From contig CAJNDS010000057.1 in assembly GCA_905221605.1 (NCBI GenBank), positions 22,501 to 86,500 of the forward strand: 64,000 nucleotides of DNA, given 5' to 3'. The DNA is from Symbiodinium natans. Its lineage: Eukaryota; Sar; Dinophyceae; Suessiales; Symbiodiniaceae. Position 1 is the first letter of the stretch, and every line of letters starts with the position of its first letter. Under the pieces are notes generated by a model that was given only the letters and a program-made list of their open reading frames with translations, was not told where the DNA came from and made no database searches. Below, piece by piece: positions 45,183 to 57,146 of the stretch. A program made the position numbers and the translations under genes.

Positions 45183-45393
45183 CTAGCGATAAGAGAGGGT
45201 TTAGGGTTTAGGGTTTAGGGTTTAGGGTTTAGGGTTTAGGGTTTAGGGTTTAGGGTTTAGGGTTTAGGGTTTAGGGTTTAGGGTTTAGGGTTTGGGGTGT
45301 AGGGGTTGCTGCTTTGGGGCTTTGGGGTTCAACAGGGGTTTCAAGGGGAACCTCGGCCAACCCTCAACGAAAACAGTGTCTCAAAAAGAGTAC

Positions 45394-45465
45394 CATTGGG
45401 AGGGCCCGAGGATCTTCAGCTGCCTTGCAGTGCATTCCTTGGCAGGATGCCTTGGCATGCTCGCA
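45394..45465 (-). CDS. 72-nt exon with Cys/His spacing
   Basis: Acceptor GGCGGCCAG, donor ATG|GTACTC; reads CEHAKASCQGMHCKAAEDP then RALPM, phase 0 to 0. Cys1, His3, Cys8, His12 and Cys13 could be a metal-binding cluster. Confidence 0.6.
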
Positions 45466-45539
45466 CTGGCCGCCAGTGGGTAGTTTGGGGTTTGGGGCTT
45501 CGGGTATAAGATTTAGGTTTTAGGGGATTTGGGGTTCCC

Positions 45540-45690
45540 TAAACCCTAAACCCTAAACCCTAAACCCTAAACCCTAAACCCTAAACCCTAAACCCTAAAC
45601 CCTAAACCCTAAACCCTAAACCCTAAACCCTAAACCCTAAACCCTAAACCCTAAACCCTAACCCTAAACCCTAACCCCTAGGGTCTAAGC
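45540..45690. repeat. (CCCTAAA)n array
   Basis: About 20 units on the plus strand. Confidence 0.95.
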
Positions 45691-45699
45691 CCCGTAAAG

Positions 45700-47050
45700 T
45701 CATGAGGCTCCTCTCGCGGGCGCTTTCCTTCAGCTGGGGCTTTCCTCCAGGATGCTTGCAGCTCTATCTTGCACCTGGCGGTTTTCGAAATTACGGGGCA
45801 CCTTCTTAGGGTTGAAGGGTTGAGAAATAGGGTTGAGGGCTAGGGCTTAGGGCTTAGGATTTAGAAGGGATGCTTCCGAACTTAGGGGTACCTTCTTGGG
45901 GCCCTTCTTCTAAGGGAATCCTACTCTTTGGAAGGTCCTAAATTAATAAGGGCCCGCTTACTTTCGCAAACCCCCCCCCTCTTTTGCGTCGCTATGATTT
46001 GGGAGGTCAATGTTAAGGGTCCCCTTGTCTTCGTAAACCCCCCCGACCTCTTTTGCGGCGCCGGTCTGAGGCGATGATAGGGCTTGAGGCTCCCCCGCGC
46101 AGGTCTCGAAACCGGGGCTCTCCTCCACGAAGCTGGCGGCTCCAGCTTACACCTTCTGGTTGGAGCGGGCTTCTCCTGGCAGGGGGGGGGGGGGCCAAAA
46201 CTACTTCACTAAACCCTAAACCCTAAACCCCGAAACCCGAACCCTGAATTCTCCTATCTTTGGGGGGAGCGGGTGGGGTTCCTTTAGACCGGAAGCTCCA
46301 GGCCTCAGACTCGACACCTACGATTTAGGGCTCAGGGTCGAGACTTGAGGGACCAACTGCTCCTTGTTCACACCCTAAACCCTAAACCCTAAACCCTAAA
46401 CCCTAAACCCCAAACCCTAAACCCTAAAGCCAAAACCCTAAACCCCTGAATTTCCCCGATTTTTGGCCTTGCTCAGGTATCTTTTGCCCCCAGCCGAGGC
46501 GGTTTCCTGAAACGCCGGCGGCTCGGCCTTGCAGCCTCTTCGAGGCGCCGGGACGTAGTGATCCTTACGTGACGCTGGGGAGCTTGGGTTTAGGGTTTAG
46601 GGTTTAGGGTTTAGGGTTCAGGGTTTAGGGTTTAGGGAGTAGGGTTTAGGGTTTAGGGTTTAGGGTTTAGGGGTTTAGGGTGTGATTCCTTGGGATCTTC
46701 CCCCTTATACTAACAGTCCTTCATAGGGATGATCATAGGGTCCTAGAATCCCTATTCAGGAGCTGTTAGGAAAAGGGAAAGAAATCCCAAGTGGGGAGCT
46801 TCTCCGGGTTCAGGGGTTTAAGGCTTGGGGACTCGGAAGTAGGGTTCAAGAACACCCTGAATGGGGCTATCCTTATGACAACTTGACACAAATGTCTAAG
46901 TTCCGTGAGCCGGCAAGTACTTCTCCAAACCCGAAACCCGAAACGTGGTCTTAGCCAGGGAGCAGAAAAAAGTTTGCTGTTTGGCTGCACAAGGCAAGGT
47001 ACAGTAAACCCGAGAAAGCTTGAAGTTAGACTCTTGCCTGAACCCTTCAC
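45700..47050. other. Mixed island, partly coding
   Basis: Holds M3 and M1 MITE-like copies (45,870-45,990; 46,688-46,792) and, on the minus strand, exon candidates near 46,944-47,005 (CLVQPNSKLFSAPWLRP before CG|GTTTCGG) and 46,855-46,921 (CRLTELRHLCQVVIRIAP). Confidence 0.4.
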
Positions 47051-47130
47051 CCTGAACCCTCAATTTTCCCAAATATGCCCTCAGTAAGCCCTTCAGAATT
47101 AGGGCTTAGGGTTTTGCGTTTTAGGATCCG

Positions 47131-47216
47131 GGCGTGGCTTCAGCTTCCAGTCCGGGATGTCCAGAGAGTCCTCCGAATCTTCGGCTGCCGGCTCTTCCTT
47201 CACAACAGGGCGGCAC
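47131..47216 (-). CDS. Acidic exon
   Basis: Acceptor GTCTGCCCAG; reads CRPVVKEEPAAEDSEDSLD then IPDWKLKPRP. The end is uncertain (possible CCG|GATCCT). Confidence 0.5.
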
Positions 47217-47857
47217 CTGGGCAGACTGTTTGTCAGGGTTTGGGGTTTAGGGTTTGGGGGTTAGGGTCTAGGGCTTAAGGTTTAGGGTTTGGGGTTTAAG
47301 CTTTACTTGAAGCCTAGACCGGGTTTTGGGTTTTTGGGGTTTGGGCTGGTAGGGATTCGGGTTTAGCCACTGAACCGTGGGCCCTAAACCCTGGTTTAAG
47401 GTTTAGGCCTGAAGTTTGAACCCTACAAACCCTTCTGAGCGCGAAGCTACGGGTTAAAGGGCTCGGGTTTAGGGGTTTAGGGTTTAGGGGTTTAGGGTTT
47501 AGGGTTTAGGGTTTAGGGTTTAGGGTTTAGGGTTTAGGGTTTAGGGTTTAGGGTTTAGGGCTTAGGGTTTAGGGTTTAGGGTTTAGGGTTTAGGGTTTAG
47601 GGTGATTTAAAAAAACAATATCCCAAGGGGCATGCCTAGGCACTGGCGGGCTGCTCCCCGGTCTTCAGTCACCTGTAAGAGTCTTGCGGGGGGCCCTATG
47701 AAAAACACACCTTCTAGGAGCTAGATAGGCGTTTAGTGATTAGCGTTGAGGGACCCTGCACCCTAAACCCTAAACCCTAAACCCGCAACCCTAAGCCCTA
47801 GGGTTCAAATCAAAAAACTTCAAAAAAAAACATCTTTCCGAAGCAAGTCCCAGGCAC

Positions 47858-47929
47858 CTTCTCAAGCGCCAGGCACTCTTGCAAGTGGATGTTCGCCTTG
47901 CGCTGCGCTTCAAGAGCGATGGCGTGGGC
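47858..47929 (-). CDS. 72-nt exon, helical
   Basis: Acceptor GAGGATTCAG, donor AAG|GTGCCT; reads AHAIALEAQRKANIHLQECL then ALEK, phase 0 to 0. Confidence 0.6.
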
Positions 47930-48404
47930 CTGAATCCTCAGCCTTGGCTATTCAGGGGGTTAAGTGCGGCTGGTTATGGGCCAGTTTGGGGGGTTTAGGG
48001 TTTAGGGTTTCGGGTTGAGGGTTTAGGGTTTAGGGTTTAGGGTTTACCGAGTATCTACCCACCCACAATTTGGATCAGAAATTGCTTTCGGTTTAAACAT
48101 TCAACCCGAGGCCCTGAGCCTCAGGGCTTTGAACCCCCAAACCCTAAACCCAGGAACCGCAACCATGGGTCGGTAACCATGGTACCTGAAACCTGGGCCT
48201 TGAGCCCTAAACCGGAGGCCTGAACCCTAAACTCGCCACCCTCAAACCATGGGTGGGGGGTGCTGTCTGCCCACGAAAATTTGCTGGTTGGCAGGAAGAG
48301 TCTGCACACGAATTTTGGCAAGTTTGCTGGCCACCCACGAACTCGGCAAATGCCCACGAGTTAGGAAAAACTTGCCACCCACTTGGGCCAGTGAGGTTTA
48401 CGTA

Positions 48405-48460
48405 CAGAAGAGAGAGAGAGAGAGAGAGAGCGCGAGAGCGAGAGAGAGAGAGAGAGAGTG
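48405..48460. repeat. (AG)n microsatellite
   Basis: AG repeats with a short GCGAGAGCGAG interruption. To its left (48,240-48,370) CCCACGAA and TTGGCAAGTTTGCTGG motifs recur. Confidence 0.9.
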
Positions 48461-48831
48461 TTTAGGGTTGAGTGCTTAGGGTCAACCGAGCCTAGGAATA
48501 GCAAAGTGGCGCACCGGCTTTCTGTTGTTTACATGACAAGAAGAGCCTGACCCCCTAAAAAGAAGGGAAAATAAGGGCACTACCAGGCATCCAAAACCCT
48601 GAACCCTCAACCCTAAGCCCTGAACCCTAAACCCTAAGCCCCGAACCCTAAGCCCTAAGCCCTAAGCCCTAAACCCTAAACCCTAAACCCTAAACCCTAA
48701 AACCTAAGCCCAAAACCCTAAACCCTAAGCCCAAAACCCTAAACCCTAAGCCCAAAACCCTAAACCCTGAGCCCTAAACCCTAAACCCTAAGCCCCAAAC
48801 CCCAAACCCCTAAGCCCAAAGTCCTAAGCCC

Positions 48832-49159
48832 TCAGCCTAGCAGCTCCATCTTGCCCTTCAACGCGGCATCCTTGGGGCTCCGGAAGGAGTCGTTTGCCGC
48901 CGCCCGGAGCTCTTGCCTTGCGCGGGTTTAGGGTTCATAGGGTTTAGCGTGTAGGATTTCGGAGTTTTGGGCTTAAAGTTTAGGGTTTAGGGTTTAGGGC
49001 TTAAAGTTTAGGATTTAGGGTTCAGGGTTTAGGGTTTCGGGCTGGAACCTTCAAGGCTTTTGAACCCAAAATGGGTAAAGTTTCCTACGTAGAACCAAGC
49101 TGCTGGGCATGCTCCACCCGCTCGTCGGCTTCTTGCCTCACAACTCTGCTTGAAGCTGT
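48832..49159 (-). CDS. Two exons joined in phase, helical protein (gene E)
   Basis: Exon 49,089-49,159 (acceptor AACAAG, donor AC|GTAGGA) reads TASSRVVRQEADERVEHAQQ then LGS. Exon 48,832-48,916 (acceptor GCGCAAG) supplies the missing base and reads QELRAAANDSFRSPKDAALK then GKMELLG and TGA. The intron (172 bp) holds TTTAGGG/CTTAAAG repeats. Final TGA could lie beyond an AG|GC donor. Confidence 0.6.
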
Positions 49160-49164
49160 CTTGT

Positions 49165-49460
49165 TTGGGTTTAGGGGCTTAGGGGCTTAGGGGTTTAGGG
49201 GTTTAGGGGTTTAGGGGTTTAGGGGTTTAGGGGTTTAGGGGTTTAGGGGTTTAGGGGTTTAGGGGTTTAGGGGTTTTTAGGGGTTTAGGGGCTTAGGGGT
49301 TTAGGGGTTTAGGGGTTTAGGGGTTAAGGGTTTAGGGCTTAGGGTTGTGGGCTTAGGGTTTAGGATTCGGGGCTTAGGGTTTAGGGGTTTAGGGGTTTAG
49401 GGGTTTAGGGGTTTAGGGGTTTAGGGGTTTCGGGGTTTAGGGCTTTAGGGGTTTAGGGGT
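49165..49460. repeat. TTTAGGGG (8-mer) block
   Basis: About 25 copies of the eight-base variant TTTAGGGG. Confidence 0.95.
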
Positions 49461-49754
49461 TTCGGGGTTTAGGGCTGTAGGGCTTTAGGGCTTAGGGTTT
49501 AGAATTCAGGGTTCCAGGCTGTGAACTCACCCATTGTGTTCCGAAACACTAAACCCCTAAAAAACCTCAAAAGCCCCAAAACTAACCCTAAAAATAGCCC
49601 ACAAAAACCCTAAAAACCGTAAAAAGCCCTGTAAGAACCGTGAAGCCCTTAAAACCCTAAAAGACCCCAAAACCCTAAAAACCCCAAAGCCACAAAACCC
49701 CACAAAAGTCCTGAAAGCCCTGAAAGCCCCCTGATAGCAGCCGGAAGACAGCAC

Positions 49755-49799
49755 CTGCAGCGCGTGCACGGCCAGCGCAGTCTGGGCGGGCTCGGACGC
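49755..49799 (-). CDS. 45-nt exon
   Basis: Acceptor TACTAAG, donor CAG|GTGCTG; reads ASEPAQTALAVHALQ, phase 0 to 0. Confidence 0.5.
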
Positions 49800-50913
49800 C
49801 TTAGTAGTCCGGCAACAATAGTTCTAGTAAGGGCGCCCTTTTTGGGTTTAGAGGGTTGAGGGTTTGGGGGTCAGGGTTTAGGGTTCAGGGTTCAGGGTTC
49901 AGGGTTCAGGGTTCAGGGTTTAGGGTTTAGGGTTTAGGGTTTAGGGTTTAGGTTTAGGGTTTAAGGTTTAGGGTTTAGTGTTTAGGGTTTACGGTTTAGG
50001 GTTTAGGGCTACTTGATGAAGGGAACCTGGAAGCAAAAAAAGTGCAAAACGGGTGCCACTGGGCCGCCAAGAAGCAGCCCCGGCCTCCAGTTTCAGGGGC
50101 AACCGGGGCGCGGCCATGGCTGTAGAGGTTTAGGGTTTTAGGGTTTAGGGTTTAGGGTTTAGGGTTTAGGGTTTAGGGTTCAGGGTTCAGGATGTAGGGT
50201 TTATAGGGTTTAGGGTTCAGGCTTTAGGGTTTAGGTTTTAGAGTTTGAGGTTTTAGAGCTTAGGGGCTGTTTAGGGTTTAAAGGTTCGGGTTTGGGGCTT
50301 AGGCTTTAGTGGCTTGGTCTTGGGTTTAAGTTTTGGGGCTTAGGGTCTTAAAGTTTCGGGGGCTTTAGGGTTTAGGGGGGCCCTTGGTTCACCAAGAACC
50401 TAAGAGTCTTGGTGGAGGTGGTGGGGGGGGAGGCTTTGCAAAAGGGGGTTTGAGCGCGGTGTCGCCCTAAATCCAGTGTGCCTTGGCTTACAGCAAACCC
50501 ACTACAACTTTGAAACTGAGCCTTCGCGTCCGAGACGTGCCCAAAATACAGTTTGGGGCTTGGACCGTAAGGGTAGGGTTCAGGGTGTAGGGTTTGGGGT
50601 TTAGGGTTTAGGGTTGTTCGGGTTTTTAAGGGTCTTTTTCGGGCTTTTCGGGTTTAGGGTTTAGAGTTTAGGGTTTCAAGGAAAAGCTCTTGAAGCACCC
50701 TAAACCTTGGGTTTGGGCTTTGCACCCCCACGCAGCGCCCGCGAGAACCATGTAGGACCAACCTTGTCAGGGCGGCTTGCAGTGAACTCTAAACCCTAAA
50801 CCCTAAACCCTAAACCCCAAACCCCAAACCCCAAACCCCACAACAAAGGCCCTAAACCCGAAACCCCTACAGGCCCTAAAGAAGCATAGAAGGCTCCAGA
50901 TCCCAGAAAAAAC

Positions 50914-50972
50914 ATGCCCGGGGCTGCCCGAGGATCTCATCCCGGGTCGGCCAGTAGGAGTACTTGTTAAAC
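50914..50972 (-). CDS. 59-nt exon
   Basis: Acceptor ATGCTGAG, donor T|GTTTTT; reads FNKYSYWPTRDEILGQPRA. Between 49,800 and 50,900 further minus candidates occur near 50,050-50,110 (APRLPLKLEAGAASWRP after TCTACAG) and 50,727-50,788 (TASRPDKVGPTWFSRAL). Confidence 0.6.
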
Positions 50973-51730
50973 CTCAGCATGGGTGGTGTTAATATTACTC
51001 CCTAGGTTCCCCCCTGAAATAACCTTAAATAGGCTTCATTCTCCCTAAATAGCCTCAATGATGGTTAAACCTAGGGGGGGAGGGGGGAGTAGTATAGAGG
51101 GGATCCATGACTCAGACGCCTGGGGCAGGCGTTTGTGGTGTTGAGGGCAGCCTAGCATCCTTCAAACACACAAAATGACGATGGGAGAGTAGAAGCAACT
51201 CACCAAACCCTACATCCTACATAGCCCTAAACCCAAAACCCTAAACCCAAAACCCTTAACCCGAAACCCTTAGCCCTAAACCCTAAACCCTAAACCCTAA
51301 ACCCTAAACCCTAAACCCTAAACCCTAAACCCTAAACCCTAAACCCTAAACCCTAAACTTCCCTAAGCCCTTAACCTCAACCGTAACCCTAAACCAACCC
51401 TAAACCCCTCAAACCCCAATAACAACTCTAAACCCTGCGAGAGACTCTGGAACGTGATCGAAGTCTTCGGGGTTAGGGGCTTAGGGTTTAGGGCTTAGGG
51501 CTTAGGGTTTAGGGTTTAGGGTTTCGGGTTTAGGGTTTAGGGTTTAGGGTTTAGGGTGGGGTGGGGGGGGGGGGGTGTGGAGTGTTTAGGGCTTAGGGGT
51601 TTTTAGGCTTGGGGCTCAGGGTTGCGGATTTAGGTTTTAGGGTTTCGATTTAGGGTTTAGGGTTTAGGTTTTAGGGTTTTAGGGTTTAGGGCTCAGGGTT
51701 TAGCTTTTCCAAAAACTCGTCCGAATCTAC

Positions 51731-51799
51731 CGTCCACGATCGCAACTCGTCCATTCCAAGTTCTAAGATCATACCAGTCAGCTCTGGAGCAGTACCAGG
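51731..51799 (-). CDS. 69-nt exon
   Basis: Acceptor GGTCTAG, donor ACG|GTAGAT; reads PGTAPELTGMILELGMDELR then SWT, phase 0 to 0. Confidence 0.6.
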
Positions 51800-52755
51800 C
51801 TAGACCTGCTCGATATCTGTATACCGATAGCGTGGCGTTCCTGCGACATCTCACCTGCGGTCATCCTAAACCCTAAACCCTAAACCCTAAACCCTAAAAC
51901 CCAGTCCTAAACCCTAAACCCCCAAACCTCCTAAAACCCTCGGAGAAAAAAGGCTCGGAGATTCCTGAGTCCAAAAGGCGGGAGCAAGTTGTCTGCGCCG
52001 ATGTAGGGCTCCTTAGGTGAACTTGGGGGTTCATAGGCCTTAGGGTTTAGGGCTTAGGGCTGAAGGTTTGGGGTGCAGGGTTTGGGCTTTAGGGTTTAGG
52101 GTTTAGGGTACAAGGCTCAGGGCTCAGGGCTCAGGGCTTAGGGCTTCGGGCTTACGGCTTACGGCTTAGGGCTTAGGGCTTAGGGCGTAGGGCTTAGGGC
52201 TGAGGGCTTAGGGCTCAGGGTATATGGCTTAGGCTTGAGGCTCTAGGCTTAGGGGTTAGGGTTTAGGGTTAAGGGCTTAGGGTTTAGGCGAGGGTTTGGG
52301 GGTATGGGAGGGGTGGATCCGGGTCGCGTGAGGGTTCAGGGCTTAAGGTTCAGGCTTTGTGGCTTTGGGCTTGAAACTTCGGGCTTAAGGGCTTTGGGCT
52401 TGTTAAGGTTCAGGGTTAAGGGCGTTAGGGTTTAGGGCTTGGGCTTTAGGGCTTGGGCGGCTGAGGTGCTTTGAAACCATAAAACCCTGAACCCTAAACT
52501 CTGAACCCTAAACCCTAACCCAAAAATCCTAAACCCTGAAACTCTAAACCCTAAAACCGCGAAACCCTAAACCCTAACCTGGGCGTATCCCAGGGCGTCG
52601 GGGAATTCGTCTTTCATGAGGATTCCTCCGTTCAGCAAGTGCCAGGAAAATAGCTCAGTTCATGCACGTAATTCATGCGCTTACACTGATAATATACGCG
52701 CATTCACTTCGTTCTCTCTTTCAGTTTAGGGTTGCACCGCAAAGGCCCGAGACAC

Positions 52756-52840
52756 CCTCGACCCTCTCTTTTGGCGAGTGGCCCAGTCCAACCTTAGCTG
52801 GAACAACACCAAGGGGGCGGCAAAGTTCGGAGGACGGCTT
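52756..52840 (-). CDS. 85-nt exon
   Basis: Acceptor CCCTTAG, donor AGG|GTGTCT; reads SRPPNFAAPLVLFQLRLDWA then TRQKRGSR. Confidence 0.5.
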
Positions 52841-53099
52841 CTAAGGGTTAACATGTGCGGTTTTAAGGGCTCTTCGGGTTTAGGGAAAACTTGCTTCGTT
52901 GGGGGGGGGGGGGGGGGGAAGGTTTGCCTTTAAAATTTGAGGGGGTGAAGAGTACCCAAGAAAGTTCAGTGTAGAGGTCCCTTACCCCACCCTGAACCTT
53001 CTAGGTTCCCCTTCAATAACCTTAATTCGGCTCAAGTATCCCCAAATGGGGAACCTAGGGGAGGTAGTACAGAAGGGGGTAGTAGGGGAATCCATGACA

Positions 53100-54530
53100 T
53101 AGGAACAGCTGACACTCGTGAGGATCCAGCGGGTCTAGGGTTCAGGGTTTAGGGTTTCAGGGCTCTGGGTTGAGGGTCTTAGGGATCAAGGCCGTTTGGG
53201 GCTTAGGGTTCTGGCTGCTGCGGCTTTAGGGTTTAGGGCTGAGGGGATATAGGGTTAGGGGTTTGGGTTGAGGTGCAGATGGGGTTTCCGAAATGGGTGG
53301 GGGGGGGTCCTTTCTCATTGGGCTGGTTCAGGCCCTAAACCCCAAACTCCTCGCTGAACCCTGAAACCCTGAAAGCCTAAAGCCCTAAAACCCTAAAACC
53401 CTAAAACCCTAAAACCCTGAAACCCTAAAACCCTGAAACCCTAAACCTGAACTTCCCCTAAACCCGAAACCCTTTTAAAACCCTGACACCAAGGGCGAAG
53501 CTGGTACTGGGCACCCTCGGACTGGAGCTTGGACCACTTGTTCCTCTGCCAGAGCTTGGGCGCGGGGGGGGTTTCTAGGCTTTGGGGGATTGAGGGTCGT
53601 GTGGCTCAAGATGCTTTCTATACTCCCCTTAGAACCTTAATAAAGATAGTATCTGTAAATCCTCTTGGGTTTTTTATATTTACAAAAATTAAAAACTAAT
53701 TCCCAAGGGGGGTTTTTGGCTTTAAGGCTGCAGGCTTTGTCTTGGTTGTTCAGGCTTAAGGGTCGATGCCATGAGCGCGCCCTCGGCTCCATCAAAAAAA
53801 AAGGAACCCTAAACCCTGTAAACCCTAAACCCTGAAACCTAAACCATAAACCCCAAACCCTAAACCCTAAACCCTAACCCTCGAAGGGTTCAGGTTCAGG
53901 GGGTTCGGGTGGAAAAAGGGGTGCAGTTGAAGGGTTGAGAGCTCGGCTTGCTCCCTAACCCCTGAACCCCTGAACCCCTGAACCCCTCAACCCCTCAACC
54001 CCCTCAACCCCAAACCCTTCCCCCCTCCTCCCTCGGTCAAGCCAGGCCCCCGGCGCAATCCCGTTCCAAGCGTTGCCGCCAATCTTCCCTTTCCGCCTCG
54101 GGTTTGGGCTTGCAGAGTCAGGGCTTGGGGTTTAGGGTTCAGGTATTGGGGCTTTGGGTTTAGGGCAAAGCTTAGGACAGGAGGGTTGAGAGTTGAGGGG
54201 CTTGGGGATAGGGGTCGAGGGCTGAAGGTTAAAACGTAAGGGTTGAGGATGGAGCATTGAGAAGGGTCTAGGGTCGAGAGTTCAGGGCTGAGGGGTTTAG
54301 GAGCGCGGGCTGTGACAGCTAAGCTTTGTTAAGGGAGGCAGCCACGAACACCGAGAATCCCTGCGATCCAAGCGCATGACAGAAGACCGCAGACGCTAGG
54401 GTTTAGGGTTTATGGCTTAGGGTTTAGGCCTTAGGGTTTAGGGTTTAGAGTTTAGGGTTCAGGGTACGGTTTAGGCTTTGCGGTTTAGGGTTTAGGGCTT
54501 AGGGTTAACTCTAAATCCTAAACAGATCTG
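53100..54530. repeat. Degenerate telomere-like sequence
   Basis: CTTAGGG, CCCTAAAA, CCCCTGAA and TTTAGGG variants with short unique pieces; I see no convincing exon. Confidence 0.6.
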
Positions 54531-54542
54531 TGCACCTCTGAC

Positions 54543-54612
54543 CTTGCAGCATGGGAGACTTTGAAATACACGGGTCCGACGTGGCAGGGCGACATCGGCA
54601 GGGCGTGTAGAA
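54543..54612 (-). CDS. 70-nt exon
   Basis: Acceptor AACTTCAG, donor G|GTCAGA; reads FYTPCRCRPATSDPCISKSP then MLQ. Confidence 0.5.
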
Positions 54613-54805
54613 CTGAAGTTTATAGGCTACTTTGACCTATTCACCCCCTCAAGTCTTTGGGTTTTTTCGGAATTTGAACTGACAGAGGTCACACAGGGTA
54701 TTGTGATTGTCGGCACAGAACACACTAGCAGCTTGGACGAGGATCCAGACTCTGTACGCACCATGCAGCTCACATCTAACCCTAAACCCTAAACCCTCAA
54801 CCCTT

Positions 54806-54910
54806 GGATGGCCCTTAAAACCCTCTGAAAACAAAACATGGCTGAAGATGAGCCTCTTAAACCCAAGAAGGGAAAATATCGAATGTCCCAAGGGCCTACC
54901 TGGAACTCCA
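54806..54910. mobile_element. MITE-like element (family M4), uninterrupted copy
   Basis: GGATGGCCCTTAAAACCCTC through CCCAAGGGCCTACCTGGAACTCC. Compare 4,192-4,335, where a CCCTAAA array lies inside. Confidence 0.6.
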
Positions 54911-55064
54911 GGAACCATCTGCTTAGGTGTTTAGGGTTGAGGGTGTAGGGTTTAGGGTTCGGGTTTAGGGTCCCCTCTCAAATGCCCGACAAGGAGCTCA
55001 AAAAGGAGAAAGTCTTGGCCCTGCTTGTGCCACATCCTGGCCAGCCACCAGTGAGCTTAGGGTT

Positions 55065-55400
55065 TAAGGTTTAGGGTTTGGGGCTTGGGGCTTCAGGCTT
55101 GGGGCTTGGGGCTTGGGGCTTGGGGCTTGGGGCTTGGGGCTTGGGGCTTGGGGCTTGGGGCTTGGGGCTTGGGGCTTGGGGCTTTAGGCTTGGGGCTTTA
55201 GGCTTGGGGCTTGGGGCTTGGGGGCTTCAGGCTTGAAGCTTGGGGCTTGAAGCTTGGGGCTTGGGGCTTGGGGCTTGGGGCTTGGGGCTTGGGGCTTGGG
55301 GCTTGGGGCTTTAGGCTTGGGGCTTGGGGCTTGGGGCTTGGGGCTTTGGGCTTGGGGCTTCAGGCTTGGGGCTTGGGGCTTGGGGGTTTAGGGTTTAGGG
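55065..55400. repeat. GGGCTTG (7-mer) block
   Basis: About 40 copies of GGGGCTT with a few CTTTAGG and CTTCAGG variants; a purified variant block. Confidence 0.95.
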
Positions 55401-55732
55401 TTTTGGGCTTTGGGCGCAGGGCGGAAGGAACTTAGCAAGAAAGCTGTACATCAGGCTACGGCTCGGATACCGCAGCACAGGCGAATTTAAACCCCAAAGG
55501 CCTAAACCCAAAATCCTAAACCCCAAACCCTCAAAACCTGCTGACTAAGCTCCTTGGAGGCCGGTGGAGATTTGCCCTTGTAATAAGGAACCCAACAAGG
55601 TACCCCGAACATCGGACACCTCCATTTCCTATCCACTTCCCCCCCCCCTCCCCCCCCTCCCCATGGCGCAACGAACGCATCCTATCCCTAAACCCTAAAC
55701 CTTGAACCCAAAACCCTAAACACTAAATCCAC

Positions 55733-55802
55733 CGGGAGCCCGGACAAGGCGGCGCGTAGGCCAAGATGTCCAGCGCCGACGATGACCCACCTTGGGGCTG
55801 AG
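55733..55802 (-). CDS. 70-nt exon, Arg/Trp-rich
   Basis: Acceptor CCCTGAAG, donor CCCG|GTGGAT; reads LSPKVGHRRRWTSWPTRRL then VRAP. Confidence 0.5.
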
Positions 55803-56183
55803 CTTCAGGGTTTAGGGTTTGGAGGTTTAGGTTTTAGGGTTTCAAGCTTTTGGGTTCAAGGTTTGGGCTTCTAGGTTTAGGGTTTGGGATTTACGGTCCA
55901 GGGTTCGGGGTTTGGGGTTCAAAGCTCGGGGTTTAGGCTTCAACCCGAAACCCACAAAACGAGACCCCATAGATCCTGGCCCACAGAAACCCTCAACCGC
56001 AGAGCCCAAACCTTTAACCCCAAAACCCTCAACCTGGATGCGCGCTGCGTAAAGCTTCGACTTGATTGGATTCAAAACCAACTAGGGCATGACATGCACA
56101 TTCACAAGCAAGTGCTACTTGAACCACGGACAGGACCTGCTGTCTGGGGTCGGTATGACACTGTGACCGCGACGTCACCCTTC

Positions 56184-56606
56184 TTAGCCCTTCTTCTTCC
56201 GGCCACCACGGAGGGCATGCCGCAAGAAATCGGCGTGTAAGCCCTTCACGCGCAATCCACGCTGGATATGGTACAACAAGCCATGAGTTAGGAGCCTGCG
56301 TGGCTGACCTTTGCGGAGCACTGCCGGACGACCTCGTCTTCGAGCTGGTGGACGAACGCCATAGGCACAAGGCGCTGACGCAAGATGTTCAGAATATTTT
56401 GGGCAGTTGAGAACCAGGCGAAATGGGAAGGAAGAATGATTTTCCACTCCCTTTGCATAGAAACCACGCAGCCCTGGAATCAAGTGTGTAAAAAAAAATG
56501 CGCCGGTAAGCAGTCACGGGGCTCTCAAGTAGCGAGAGCTCTAAGATATGTGGATGCGTCTCTCCACTCCTCCGAGTCGTCCCTCAAAAGATCAACGAAA
56601 GACTGT
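56184..56606 (-). CDS. Three-exon C-terminal part of gene C
   Basis: Exon 56,540-56,606 (acceptor TCTTTTTCTTGGTATAG) reads QSFVDLLRDDSEEWRDASTY then LR and uses a GC donor (AGA|GCTCTC). Exon 56,309-56,473 (acceptor after nine T and TTGATTCCAG; donor AAG|GTCAGC) has 55 codons: GCVVSMQREWKIILPSHFAW, FSTAQNILNILRQRLVPMAF, VHQLEDEVVRQCSAK. Exon 56,184-56,261 (acceptor TTGTTGTACCATATCCAG) reads RGLRVKGLHADFLRHALRGG then RKKKG and TAA. All junctions are phase 0. The introns are 66 and 47 bp and contain no telomere motif; the second has a CTAAC that could be a branch site. The basic C-terminus suggests nucleic-acid or ribosome association, which is inference only. Confidence 0.7.
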
Positions 56607-56724
56607 CTATACCAAGAAAAAGACTACGGCCGTGCTCTGAAAGATCAAAGTCCTGCACAGCCATGACCCGCCCTGCGTGTCTGCCCCACTTCCTCCTTCT
56701 ACAGCGCATGGTTCCGTTGATGGC

Positions 56725-56813
56725 TCTCTCTGCCTCTCGCTCTCTCTGACTCTCTCTCCCTCTCGCTCTCTCGCTTTCTCGCTCTCTCGCTCTCTCGCTC
56801 TCTCGCTCTCTCG

Positions 56814-56845
<32 letters not shown>

Positions 56846-56910
56846 ATCGCTGTCTCTCGCTCTCTCTTTCTGTCTGCGTGAGTAGCTGTCTCTGTCTCTA
56901 TCTAAATCTC
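56725..56910. repeat. (CT)n / CTCTCG microsatellite
   Basis: CTCTCGCTCTCT repeats on the plus strand. Longer frames here are compositional. Confidence 0.95.
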
Positions 56911-57146
56911 TCGCTCCCTCTCCTCAACAGTGGCTCCTGAAGATTTCCAGATCCCTCTGAGCCACCCAATAGGAAAGGATCCTTTTATGGTCCTTTGCAA
57001 CCTACATCAGCTTGAATGAAATGGGTCCCGCTAGGGGTCCTAGAAACTTTGGTCTTTGGGAGTCGTAGAGGGTGGTTTCGGGTTCAGGGTTGTAGGTTTA
57101 GGGTTTCTTTTAGGGCCAACTCTGAAGAGAGGGAAAGGGTACCCAC

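Noticed and set aside
56677-56940. Ser/Leu/Arg repeat frame
   Set aside because: CT microsatellite translation.
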